Source of the DNA: Platycnemis pennipes
Lineage: Eukaryota > Arthropoda > Insecta > Odonata > Platycnemididae
DNA length: 64,000 bases
Direction: 5' to 3'
Assembly (NCBI GenBank): GCA_933228895.1
Contig: OW121848.1
Coordinates: 98,289,470 to 98,353,469 of the forward strand
The first letter of the stretch is position 1; each line of letters starts with the position of its first letter. The notes under the pieces are model-generated. The model did not search any database. It was not told the DNA's origin and saw nothing but the letters and a program-made list of their open reading frames with translations. Of the stretch, positions 1 to 11,219 are shown one piece after another. The translations under genes were made by a program, and so were the position numbers.

Positions 1-1768
1 CTTCATTCTCCTCTTCGATTACCTTCACACAGAGATTCCACCGTTGTATATTTGCTCGAAGTGTTCGTACCTTCTTTCACTTTATCTTCATTTTCAATTA
101 AAAGTTATCGACTCTTGTTCTTATGGAATTGCATCTTGGGCTTCGTTACTTAACGTGGTTGCCTGTCATCCTGCAGGTAGCTTCCCTGTTTCCATGAGCT
201 AGGTTCATCTCGCTATCCATCTGCTCTCCGCTATAATCTCCATCTCGCTTCCACTGATTTCACTGTCATGTTATCTTCCAATTTGGATTCCACTGCTCTC
301 TGAAAGGCCAAACTACGTCGAATCTCATACAATCTGTCCACTCCCTATATGTTTCTCATTATTTTTTGTTTTTTAAATTCCAAATGGCATTCTACATCAC
401 TGAGATGTGCTTACTGTCGACATGCATTCGAGTAACTTCTGCTGTTTTTCACCTGGCTTCTGAGTCACTTCTTCATTCCAGTGTAGTCAGTTTGAATATT
501 CTCCTGCCTCCTGGCATTTTCCCTGTGTATTGTCTTAGGTTGTGGTTTTTAAACAATATGTTTGCCTCCTCTTCAGATGCAGGTCTCTTAAATCTTCGAA
601 GGTTTCTATTGAAATGGCTAGAGCTGTCTTCACCTTCACACTTTCATGAATTTTTCTATTGAATCCTTTTTCCCCCTACCCCATATTTTCACGGATTTAG
701 GCGCAGCACCTCTGCCACACTCCCTCACATTGGCGTAGACATTTATTTGTTTATAGATGAAACCACAAGTGCCCTTAATATCCTCTACTGCTTACTCGAT
801 GACCACTTTTTCTCTTCTCGCGTATGATCTGTTAATGTTGATGTTCTCCAACTATCCTATACCTGATAGACGAGGTCAGTGGCTATTAATCTCCTCTCGT
901 AGATGTAAATGTTGAAATATCGGAATATTTTCTCAGACTTCCCTGCTCTACCGGATATGCACCTCCGTTTTGTGGTTACTTACTATATTCTTAGTGTCTA
1001 GTCTTCATGATAGTGTCTTCATAGATTAGTCTTAGTGTTCAGAATCCTTTTTTGAATAAAAATGACTACATATATTACCTTCGTTTTATGATTACTTCAT
1101 TCATGTGGCTGTATAAATGGTGTAATTTTTTTATCATTCATATAGTTCGACCTCAAGGAGGCAGCTAATGGAAAATAAAAAAACTCCCTGGAAATATTTT
1201 GGACTACTCTGAAGGTATTGATCGGATGTGGAATGTGAGAAATGTATGACCTCTGCCCCCAGAAATAATAGAGCTGGAGGAAGATTCTACCATTCGTTTC
1301 AAATACTAGAAAAATTGTAGTCAAATCCAGGTGGCTTCTATGCATGGATTATTTTCTTCCTAAGTTGGCTGTATTTTGGAAGAGGGTAAACTTGGTAAGC
1401 ATACAAGGTAAGGACCAATGTGAAACAAATGAGTCAATTTCTTTTCATGACTCATATCTGAGAATATAAAAGAAATCTACGTGCGTGTTCACTGAATAAA
1501 ATTATACTAAATGTTAGATTTGATTGTCCTAATATTTATTTTGACGTTAAATGGTGTTTTTTTTTAATTGGAAACAATATTTCTCTTGGATTTATGGGCT
1601 TAAGATTTCTACCAATGGACTCTTAATCAGTTTTTTTGCCCATCATGGAATCCTCGAGATGATGTTTCGTAGATCAAAATTTATAACTTGTATCCTTATT
1701 TGTCCTTATTTATGCATTAAACTAAGCCATTAATCCGGCTACTGATGGCAGTTTGGTATTGCACCAGG
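1..1768. other. Intergenic DNA
   Basis: AT-rich, with scattered stops in all frames. Short frames (98 codons or less) have no motif, signal peptide or splice context. Apart from the 30-bp repeat I see nothing. Confidence 0.6.
912..941 (+). repeat. 30-bp direct repeat, copy 1
   Basis: It matches 1769-1798 with one substitution. The last 25 bases (starting ATATCGGAATATTTTCTC) are identical. Confidence 0.9.
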
Positions 1769-1798
1769 TTGACATATCGGAATATTTTCTCAGACTTC
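1769..1798 (+). repeat. 30-bp direct repeat, copy 2
   Basis: Second copy of 912-941, 857 bases downstream, just before the SINE fragment at 1845. Confidence 0.9.
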
Positions 1799-1844
1799 TA
1801 AGTTGGAGAGTATAAAAAAATTCTATAGTTGCACTTATCCACAA

Positions 1845-1965
1845 GATAAGGTAACCCAGGTTTTGACTTGGGCTTGGATGTTGTTATTCGTCTTAGGATT
1901 AAAATCTGAGGTTAGAAGGTGCGATGTAGCCTCAGCCATTGGTGCACGTAAAATCTTTAAATAAA
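1845..1965 (+). repeat. tRNA-derived SINE fragment (family 1)
   Basis: A degenerate B box (AGGTTTTGACTTGGG) is followed by GGATGTTGTTATTCGTCTTAGGATTAA, the body shared with copies at 23.7, 26.7 and 62.2 kb. The 5' head is mostly lost. Confidence 0.5.
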
Positions 1966-2747
1966 TTATCAGCATTGATGTTCCACTGCAATACCTGGAA
2001 GAAAGAGTTCATAAAACCCTGCACTGTCATTAAAGATGAACCCAAAAAATAAGTGGAGTAACTTAAATCTCATGATCTCAACGGCTTATTGTTTATTCGA
2101 TTCATAAGGCAAACTATATTTCGCCCACATCAGTTAGGCCATTTCAGTGTTTTGAAGGGTCTTTGATTGGCAGTCGGAACATCCACTTTATTTGCCTGAT
2201 ACCCTGTGGCTCTTTGCTGGAGCGTATTCCGGCAGTGCTTTTATTTCAGCAATCCATACGTTTTCTAAGATGAAGTGCAGTAAATCAAGCATATTTCGAC
2301 GGTAGCTTAGTTCATTATTAATTTTGTCGATGACGATGTCGATGGCAGGCGATACTTGGTGGACAATTTTAATTTATTTTACCAATCGATTTCGACGTCT
2401 GAGCGTCATTGGCAAGGTATGCATACATCTGACGCAGTTCGGGGTCTTTATATACACCGGGAGAGAAGGTGGGATGAGGACTCAAGCTTACGTGGGTGTG
2501 GGTTAGGTTTTGGTATTGGCAGTGCATTGGGCCGTCTATAGGAGGGGAGGGAGGGGGTTAGGATAGTTAACTGGTGGTGGCGAATGTGGAGTCCGGGTTT
2601 TGTGATCTTTTAGGTTAGGTTTTAACAAGATTAAAGCCGTTAAAAGCAACTGGGAACTTTTGCATTTAGATCATTTAACATCTGAACATTAGGTATCATT
2701 CTATGTCTCATAATTTCTAATTATTCCAAAGTATCTAGTTTCCAACT

Positions 2748-4004
2748 AATAGAATAGAATAGAAATAAATTTATTGTCCTTGGACGTCTTCGTCCACGAA
2801 GAACAGACAGCAAAGTACATATACGTTTGAGCTCGATAACACATTGATTTTCAAAGCAGTTACATTGTTAAGTACAAGAATAAAGCAGTACCTTCGATGA
2901 GGTTTTGCATACATATTAAATTAAAACCCTTCTTGGTTGAATAGATACAAAAAAATATTTTTTTAAAAACAAATACTGAACTGGATTTTTTTAAATGTCG
3001 GTAGGGATACTATTCCACAACCTGGCCCCAGCAACACAGAAATATTTTTGGTAAGTGCTAGTCCTGTGTAGAGGAGGAATCAAATAATCAGGAGTCATTC
3101 GGGTGGTAACATCAGCTATTTTTTCCCTAGGAGGAAAAAATTGCTTCAAATAACCTGGTTGCTGATTTTGAAAAAGACAATATATAGATGAACCAAGCAA
3201 GTATTTTCTTCTGGTTTTGGCCTTCAGCCATGTAAACCTGGTAAAATAGGGGGAAATATGATCATCTTTCTTGAGGTTAAAGATAAACCTTGCACACATA
3301 TTCAGTAGACGTTCTAGCGTAACATTGAGCTCTTAGGTAATATCATGGTACACAAGACAGCAATGGTCAAAGTGGGGAAAATAAGTGAGGAGATAAGTTG
3401 CTTACGTGCATGAAGGGGTAGGAGATTTTCCTGAATTTTGAGCTGATGGAGGAACATATTAACCTTGTTGCTTATGGCTAGCACATGATTTTGCCAATAC
3501 AAGTTGCGTACCATGGTGACCCCAAGGTTTTTAACATTATTTGAATATAATATTTCCGCATCGCCGACTGATATCTTAGGGAATGCATTTGCATCGAATT
3601 TTCTGAGCAGTTTTAAATTTCCCAGAAGTATTGACTTGGTTTTGCTACAGTTCAGTTCAAAATTGTTATTTACAGCCCATACATTGATAGTAAATCTGCA
3701 GGTCGTCAGCGTACATCATATATATACAGTTATTAATACAACGAGAAAGATCAAGGATATACAGAGAAAATAAGAGAGGGCTTAGCATAGAGCCCTGAGG
3801 GACTCCACGAGGCACATTAGTCCAGTTCACTGTATTACCATTTCTGTCCTTCACAGCCTGCTGTCGCTCATTTAGATATGAGTAAAACCAATTTAGTGAG
3901 GAACTCGAGAAGTTAAGATCTTTCATCCTTTGGAGAAGTAGGGCATGATTCACAAGGCCAAATGCATTGGTGAAATCAAATAAGCATGGTGATCATATAT
4001 TTAT
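2748..4004 (-). mobile_element. CR1/Jockey-like LINE, 5'-truncated, inserted in the Penelope-like element
   Basis: Minus-strand frames give the RT palm: FDFTNAFGLVNHALL near 3990-3945 (motif A), GVPQGSMLSPLLF near 3830-3790 (motif B) and YADDLQ near 3720-3700 (motif C with its catalytic Asp pair). The thumb/C-terminal regions follow at 3514-3314 and 3299-2991, with the usual ARLWNSIP box near the end. Frames are broken by frameshifts. Motif A has lost its second Asp (G instead). The 3' end has a hairpin near 2780-2800 and a TAGAA-repeat tail. CAACT at 2743-2747 and 4005-4009 is the target-site duplication. Confidence 0.85.
3666..3990 (-). pseudogene. Reverse transcriptase palm domain of the truncated LINE
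   Basis: The palm region is open over about 100 codons. Motif A (FDFTNAFG, upstream of the first Met), motif B (GVPQGSMLSP) and motif C (YADD) are in the correct order and spacing for non-LTR retrotransposon RT. The host element would copy its RNA at a nicked target. This copy is cut at the 5' side right after motif A and is frameshifted downstream, so it is inactive. Confidence 0.8.
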
Positions 4005-4117
4005 CAACTTTTGTCATGTGCATGTAAAACTTGTAGTTTAAAATCACTGTTATGACCAGTTTCTATAAGGTGTTTGGCAAAGAAGGATTTAAAATCATTA
4101 TATTGTATACATAGTTT

Positions 4118-4420
4118 TTATCCGTTGATTCTTATTTTGAATTTCCTGCCAGTCTGTCCCACATATGCGCCGTCGCTCTCGCTGTACTTGAGCAGATACA
4201 CACCACTTTTTTCCTTAATGTCCACTCGATATTTGGAGTTAAATAGCCCTTTCCCAATGATGATTGGGGAGTAGAAACTCATATTGTATTTATACTTCGA
4301 GATGTGTTTCAATATTGAGCATGAAATATGTCCGTGGAACGGAAACTTACCCCAATTTTTTGGTTTTTCCCTCATGACATCCTGAAGGCTTGTCAAAGTC
4401 TTGGTTGTATTGCCATTCAC
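4118..4420 (-). pseudogene. Penelope-like GIY-YIG endonuclease fragment (100 codons open)
   Basis: This is the longest intact frame of the Penelope-like relic. It holds the linker rich in Lys/Tyr (NWGKFPFHGHIS, SKYKYNMSFYSP) and, at its end, SGVYLLKYSESDGAYVGQTG, the GIY (GVY) and YIG (YVG) core of the nuclease. The catalytic Arg of the family is represented by the basic stretch just after GQTGRKFK. Downstream Glu/Asn residues fall beyond the frameshift, so the nuclease cannot be functional. Confidence 0.8.
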
Positions 4421-4599
4421 TTTTTTGCGGTGAAGTTATTGTATTAAATGTTCACTGTAACCATTGTTTGTTGCTATATTCATTGTGTTTAATTATTCTT
4501 TGTAATTAATCTCACTCATGATGCTAGATACCTGTCTGTGAACCATAGTATTAAGGGCTGCAAGTTTCTGAGGTTAGGCTAAGTACATAAGAGCACCTG

Positions 4600-7500
4600 A
4601 GTTAGCTTGGGAACTATTATGACGACCTCCTTCAATTGCGACCCCTCGGTTCAGTAACTTCATTGGCCAGAAACATGAAAGTTCCGCCTCGGCCATGGAT
4701 GTAGTCTTAAGATAAAAAGCTTAGGTTAATGGTGCTATGATCTTAGCCGTTAGATCACCTTAAATTTAAAATAAGTCCACTATTAACGGTTACGGAGTAT
4801 TATCTGTTCCGTCAACATTTTCATGCCATGAACAAATGGAGTCCCTATTTTTCTGTTGTTTTCAGTTTGCGTGATGAGCTAACAGCATGAGTTTTGCTGT
4901 GAATATAAATACATTCCTTGTCAGTCTTTACGTTTGAAGCAGTTTGAAGCGATTCTAGGAATATTTTGATTGTTTCTGGGAAACTTTCTATATCCTTGGT
5001 AGGCTCCTTGATAGTTCTCATTCCCCGTCTTGTCGAAAGTATCGTAATTGTGCGCCTCCCAAATACTAATTTAAGATTTAATTTGTATCAGAGTGCGCTG
5101 CCGTGCGTACCCAGAAGCAAGTTAGAAGCATGTGATCACTAATTCGCTCTAGAATCAATTTTTACTGCTCCGGCTGTGACATAATCCGATGCTCTTCGGT
5201 AACACGCGGAACATAAAGTTTTTCAAATTTTATCGTATTGGAAATTGATTTTTTAAATTACCCTTTAATTGATTCTTTTATTTGACAGGCTTCAGAACTT
5301 GGTGAGGTTAGATGTGTACCAGTTTCACCTCAAATCAATAGAAACAATGTAACCTAACTTCGAGAATGTTAATACATTTTTTAGGGTAAACATAACATTT
5401 GTTCATTTTAAGGAAAGTCAGCGTGATGTACGCGATTACTCCATATCGCACTAAACACTCACCCCTGCTAGGCTGGAATGAGTCCCATGGTTGCCACATT
5501 TAGTTTTCTCATTAGATTATCCATAATTGGTTGTGAGAAAAAATAGCAAGTATCCATAGCCTTCCTCACGCGTTTTGTCCTGAAAATCTTACTGAATTGG
5601 TGTACAGTGATATAGTGAGGTAGCCCCCGCTACCAGCATAAGTTTTTGTAGCCACGTCAGTGAGTAACGCATCCAGGTATGATGGAACAAGGAAGGATAT
5701 TTCACTGCTACGTTCAAAACCAGAGGTATGACTGGATATTGGCATCATATTTGTTATTTCCAATGTTATGGTAGGTTCGTGTGAAGGCTTTTGCGGTGCA
5801 CTGTCGACGGCTGTTGTATGCAAGCTACGTCATTATACTGTTTCATAATGTGTGTGATATATTTTATATTCTATAAAGCATCCTGCTCCTACCCATACCT
5901 CCACATTACTTAATTTGTAATGCTCAATAAAGACTTGTTACTTTTGTAAAACTTTTCCCAAATATCTTGTTCCTTCCTTAAAATTGCAAAATTCATTTAC
6001 CTGAATCATAGCTCATGACAAGGAGACTCATCGCTTAGGAGACAATGCAAAAGGTAGGGTAAAATGTTGAAAGATAGTGTTATCACTTCATGATATGGTG
6101 CTATTTTCTTTCACAATATCACTGTCGCACTAACTCCAGCATTCTACAATCAGGGATTTGCGAGTAGTTTGTTTACGCGTAGTATTTTTATGTGTTGACG
6201 CATGGCGACCGCAGCGTCACCAATGTTTCTAATATTATCAATATAAACAAAAATTTTTTATTTCATGTAACAATTCATATAAAAAATAGCCAATTTACGT
6301 TTGCCCTTTTCTTTTGAATTTTCTGTAATCTCTGGTTGCGTAGTGACTGTCTGTAATTTTTCAATTCATGTTACTGGTGGTGATATTGGTGATAGATCTT
6401 TCCATCCTGGAAGAGTTTTATTAGGATAGTAATGGCCTTGTATAGCTCTTCTTGTTCTAAATTTTTTAGGAGAAGTTTGGAATGGCGTTGCTGCGAGACT
6501 AACGATTAGATGTTCATCGTTTAAATCCCCTGCTCCTGGAACTGCAGAATGGGAAAATATTACCTCACTTTAAAAGATCAGAAGGCGTGGATTGATGTGA
6601 ATATAATTCCACCTTTTAAAATGATGAATTGAGAAATAACTTTTTTATTCAATTATCTGTGCTAATAAACGCTGATTTAGAATTACGGTAAGATATGGTA
6701 TGAATTGATGGTAGAAGTGGTTGTCCGGTTACATTAAGAAGCGCGACTTTTTCCGAACTTTTTTGCTAAAATATTACGAATTTCTAAAATTTGGAAGGAG
6801 TAATTGCTGACAAATGTTTAATCCACCAGCCATTAATATATTGTTACCTTATGTGAGGCAAGTCACTTGGATTAAAACTTAATAATATCAGCGGCGCACG
6901 AATTCTGTTTATAGAGTCTCTGAATAAAAAATCACCTATTGTTATCGTAAAATGCATAGGTAATGTATTGATGCTAATCTCTTGCGGATAACTCAGTTCC
7001 TTCTAATATAATTATAGAAATTTATGTTTTACTAAGGATTTCAAAACGAAAGTGGCAGTTTTAGATTGAAAATAACTAATATTATATTGAATTGGAACGG
7101 ATGATTTTTAAAAACTCGTAAGCTCCAAATGAGTAGATAAGCGTGAGAATTCTTCACAGGTAATTCGCAATAATTACTAACCATGGTCCATAAAAATTTC
7201 TGCAGTTAATAAAACTAATTTTGATTTTGGGATTTACAGGACCGGTGGTAGACACCGGTTTAATTGTACTCCTTTGACAAAGTCTTGTGTTAATTCTCGC
7301 TAAAATGTCGCAAAAGCAATTCATTCTAGCATGCATTGATTAAAAAATGGTGTACGCCACTATTTGATTAGGTACGTGGTTACATGGAGGTGGTCACGTG
7401 GAGTATATTGATGCTCTGAATTTGCAGTCGGAGAAACAGCCGGATCTACGGTTGCTGGTCCTGAAATGTCTTAAAAAGTACAGGAAATCAGTACAGTAAA

Positions 7501-7860
7501 GATGGCAGTGTAAGTGTATATGGAGTTCTGGAGCGTCCAAGAGGGTTTGCAGCAATGGTTAGACTGACATCAATCGGAATACGGTGTATCGTGTAATTTT
7601 GTTGAATAAAGTTGAGAATATTGTATTTGAAATTTATTAATTCATCGAAAGGAGGCGAGAGGTGCGGGGAAAAGCTTGATATAAAAGAGCATTTCATTTA
7701 TCGGTCCCATCCCATGCATCAATAAGAGAGAAATTACTTAGTTTACTTGGCGGTCGGAGAATACGACTGCACTAAATGATTGCGAGAGGGCATGCGGCAA
7801 CGATTTTTTCTGACGATTATTTCCTATTTAATATTCTACGTTTTATGCGATTCAAATGAA
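4600..7860. other. Intergenic DNA
   Basis: No recognisable element. An 85-codon minus frame at 5566-5823 is protein-like in composition but has no motif. Another at 7488-7697 is likewise unrecognised. Confidence 0.55.
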
Positions 7861-8077
7861 GCGCCATCTTTACCGCTATTATTCATTTGTTCTGAATGAA
7901 CCCAGTACGAGCATAAAAGGAATAATCGAGCATCGCATCAAGTAATCGAAATATTCCTTTTTATGCTCGAAGATGAACTATTCCACCATAGAGCCATCTG
8001 GCGAGGAGTATACAAATTATCCCCTCGCACGAGTCCGCATACTATGCGTTACTGAACGCTTACGCCATCTAGCGACC
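7861..8077 (-). promoter_or_regulatory. Cluster of three CTCF-core-like motifs
   Basis: The known CTCF consensus contains AGRKGGCRS. Minus-strand matches are AAGATGGCGC (7861-7870), CCAGATGGCTC (7991-8001) and GCTAGATGGCG (8063-8073). All point the same way within 217 bases. The first has the full AGATGGCGC core and the third matches well. The second has a mismatch. Insulator function is inferred only. They could be part of an unrecognised repeat. Confidence 0.35.
7908..7969 (+). repeat. Inverted repeat, 17-18 bp arms
   Basis: CGAGCATAAAAGGAATA at 7908-7924 is matched by its complement at 7952-7969 with one extra base. The spacer is 27 bases. It lies among the CTCF-like motifs. Confidence 0.65.
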
Positions 8078-8079
8078 AA

Positions 8080-9770
8080 AATAGGAACTATTGTTTATAA
8101 TTTTTATTAACATTAACTTTTGAGACTTTTACAGGAGGTAGAGGAGAACGTGAGAGCTCGGGAGACCCTTTGAATTTATTACTTTTTCCTGAAAATTCCC
8201 AATTTTTTTTCCGCCGGGCGGGCGGGCTGCTGGGAAAATCGGGGCCCCTCCCAGGATAAATAAACCATAATTAAGGGTTTTCCCGACCCCCCGCGTCGCC
8301 CTCTATCTCCTGTGAGAGTTTGTAGTTATAGTTTTTTGAAAATTGCGATTTAAAAAAAAATTTTGCAAAATAAAAAAAAACTGCCGCAAAAGAGAATCGA
8401 ACTAATACCACCTAGAGTTCTCTTACTAGTATCCGCCTCTTATCCCCCCGGCTACCGGGGTTCTTGTGAAAATGTGGGTTAAAACTTGTATATCACGTTG
8501 TTAAGTCGGGACTTTGCCGTTTTTCTTGAAAATTGGCCGAGGTGAGCTCGGCATCGGCCTGGCTCGAGCGATCAAGGGGTACCCCTTAGGAAGTCGGCCT
8601 CTCTCGACTCTGGACTTAGAATTTTTCGGGGAGAGGAGGTCTGGACTCAGAATATTTTCGGAGAGAATGCTTTTTTGCTTCTCTGGCAGTAGTCTCGCCA
8701 GGCTCTAGCATGTTCGACTACCAACTGCGGAGGTGTTGGCCGCGAGTTCGGTTGGCGGCGCATTTCACTGGGGTCGAGCTCAGAGCTCGTGCCCCATAGA
8801 AATGTTATAGTTGCCATTCAGCGGGTGAGCCGAGACTCTCCTGAAGGCTAGTCAAGCCTAGGGAAGGCTCCCTAGTTACGTCATTGCAGGCTGCGGGGGA
8901 GGCGGTGAAAGTAGTAGTGCGGGAAGTATATAGTGAAAGGGGAAATGGATTTTTTTTTATTTGACTGCAAATGGGTGAGGTCGTTACAATAGCATTTTTC
9001 CGCCACTGTTGACTTTAGAGATTACTCCAGGGCCGCTCTCATGCGGTTATCCCGAGGTGACCTGTTTAATGCGGAATGTGAACAGCAGAACGGGACTTTG
9101 ACTATCAGACGGTGATTGTGTAAGCTCTTTGTCAGTGTATTTCCGCACATTTTGGCAAATGTGAGTGCTCTTAAGGACCGATGTAATGCGAGAAGTATAA
9201 AATGTTGTTGGAGATGAGCTGTTTTTCAGTTCATAGGCTAAAAGGGATAGTTTGTCAACGAAGTAATTTTCCGCCCTTATAAACCTCAGGTAGACGAGCC
9301 ATAGAGGCCCTGTGAGGAGGATAGGAGATTGTAATCTGGGAATTAATCAGTGTGAAGACTAAATAACGTATTTCATTAGTTAGAATTGTTGTTCCATTTT
9401 TGACTATGTTAAGTAAGGGTCAAAATATTTAATTACATCTTTCATTAAATTAGGTATTTACCTTTTAGAGTAATTGTATTTGATCTGGCTTGTGGTGCAC
9501 GAACAATTCTATCCTAATACTCTTATCTATTGTCTCTAAACAACAACAGTTATCGGGCGTTAAATTCTTGAAAATTATACTCCAATTACAGCCTGAAGTT
9601 GAGGAAAATAATTCTGGTAGCTTCATGGTCTCTCATAGTAAGGTAAAATATTACAGAAACTAGGTGAGATTTCAGTTAATACAAAATAGTTTTATTAGTC
9701 CAAAGTATTTCTTTACAATTACGAGCAGACAACTGACTGAGTTGAAATTTTTATCTCTGGTGACTAATTT
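8080..9770. other. Intergenic and repeat-like DNA
   Basis: 8140-8900 is GC-richer than its surroundings, with GCGGGCGGGC, CCCCGG runs and one tRNA-like fragment, probably an unclassified repeat. 8900-9770 holds nothing recognisable. Confidence 0.5.
8385..8475 (-). repeat. tRNA-like SINE fragment
   Basis: The minus strand reads CCCCGGTAGCCGGGGGGATA (A-box-like) and TTAGTTCGATTCTCTTTTGC (B box), separated by about 40 bases. The surroundings (8200-8300) are GC-rich repeat sequence with GCGGGCGGGC. Confidence 0.45.
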
Positions 9771-9779
9771 CATTATATA

Positions 9780-10046
9780 AGCAAATAAGTACATTGCAAT
9801 AACAATTTACAGTATTCAATGAAGTTTCCCTCGAAATAATTAATTTGGCAATCGAAAAACTCCAGTTTAGATTGATTAAAATAAACAAAATTATTTTTCA
9901 TTTTGTCATCGTTCCACTTGGGAATCTTGATCACAGGATTGGCTGCTTCCTCCCAAAATAGATGCAGAGAGCAGCCCTGCATCACGTAGAATTTCATGAA
10001 GGGTGTCCCAATCTCAGGGTGAGCCTCCAGCTAAACGGCGATGAAC
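9780..10046 (-). pseudogene. Candidate broken exon, unrecognised
   Basis: On the minus strand, a good acceptor (TTTTGTCAATATTCCAG) precedes 10046. The frame then reads FIAV, a TAG, LEAHPEIGTPFMKFYVMQG and LFWEEAANPVIKIPKWND, staying open to about 9773. The in-frame TAG breaks it, and no donor is clear. Protein-like but unidentified. A transposon-derived origin is equally possible. Confidence 0.25.
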
Positions 10047-10049
10047 CTG

Positions 10050-11030
10050 GAATATTGACAAAACGACACTGTTAAAAAATATATCATGCGTGGTAATTCT
10101 TGCGACTGAGCATTACACAATGGTCATGCAAGAATTTGGAACTGCGGGATTTATTCAAATTTTCCCCATGGATGTATTGCGAATCATTTAGTAAGTTATT
10201 TGATATGTTACATCGAGTTCAGAATGATCAGAAGAGAGAAAAGATCACAATGTCTAACCAAAGAATAGCAGGGACAGAAAGGAATATAGTAACTCAGTTG
10301 ATGCAACAAATGGCAACTGGCATAGGTAATATATAGGAACGGGAGAAGACGCCTGAACTGACTACCTGTATGTGCAAATGCGAACAAGGAAAAATAAAGG
10401 AATGAACGGAATAACAATGGACATGGTTTACAAGATGGTCGAAGAATGTTAGGTGAAGGCGGAAGCAGCAAGGAAAATACAAGGTTTTAATCTAGGAAAT
10501 GTAAATGGTTAGGACTGATTCGCGAGTGGGGATTAATGGGCAAGAATTTCTACAAAAACTATCGATACGCGAGAACACTTATGACTTTATTTGAACGGAA
10601 TATTGTCGGTAGAAGAGCGCGGAAGGGCGATCTGTGCGACATCTCTCACAGTGAAATAATTTGGAAGCTAACAGTACTTCGAAAAAATTCATTGTCATTT
10701 GCTCCGTCCGGCGCTTACAGCAGTATCAGCAATATTTTTAACCACACTAGTAGGAGGTGGAAGAATGCTCGTCTTTATGGATGCATGTATGGAGAATGTG
10801 AACTTCGTGAGTTCACTTACAAAAGGGCATAAAAAGTACAATAAAATATTACGTGTACTTTAACATTGTTGTTAACAAAAAGCGTGAATAGAATTGTCTA
10901 AGCTCTATCCTTTTTCTAAACTCATGCTTGTTTTCTCATAAAATTATCTCGGCTATCGAGGCGTCACATGAATTACGTAAAATTAAACTTGTCTTTATTT
11001 AATTTGCGAATTTAGGACTCAAAAGTCACA
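10050..11030. other. Intergenic DNA
   Basis: Short open frames (78-98 codons) at 10100-10336 and 10536-10832 lack recognisable motifs. This could be the unrecognisable upstream part of the RTE copy A. Confidence 0.45.
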
Positions 11031-11039
11031 TCTTACAAT

Positions 11040-11170
11040 CAACAGATAGGACGTCGCAAACATCCATACCCCGCACCGTAAAAATCCTCCCCGGGCGGGA
11101 TTCGAACCCGGGACCCTGGGATCTACAGGCTTTACATCGAGGAATTTACCACGCCGCCACCGTAACTGGT
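11040..11170 (-). repeat. tRNA-derived SINE (family 2)
   Basis: The minus strand reads GGCGGCGTGGTAAATTCC (A-box region) and CCCGGGTTCGAATCCCGCCC, a perfect B box, then GGGGAGGATTTTTACGG. The cloverleaf is not complete, so it is not a tRNA gene. It sits just upstream of RTE copy A. Confidence 0.65.
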
Positions 11171-11219
11171 ATCTTTAGAAGTTGTACTAGGATTACCCGT
11201 GATTTTTAATGTTCTTGTC

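Larger units (their letters stand above)
2640..4570 (-). mobile_element. Penelope-like element, 3' portion (end of RT, linker, GIY-YIG endonuclease), decayed and interrupted
   Basis: On the minus strand, 4570-4420 resembles the end of the Penelope RT (xNTMVHR...NNGY). 4420-4118 is one open frame with the linker and the start of a GIY-YIG domain: GVY and YVGQTGR are the two core motifs. A frameshift near 4115 follows. The downstream family pattern FAKHLIETGH is readable to 4010, and the final LE..EI....LND segment resumes at 2742 and ends at a TAA at 2640-2642. The gap between 4004 and 2748 is a separate LINE insertion. Penelope-like elements are reverse-transcriptase retroelements that join a GIY-YIG nuclease to RT. 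This copy has in-frame stops and a frameshift and is dead. Confidence 0.85.

Noticed and set aside
5566..5823. 85-codon minus frame with protein-like composition
   Set aside because: No motif, no splice or promoter signals, and no supporting neighbours. Left as unexplained.
11091..11130. Possible tRNA gene (perfect B box, minus strand)
   Set aside because: No complete cloverleaf or anticodon arm. The flanks fit a tRNA-derived SINE.
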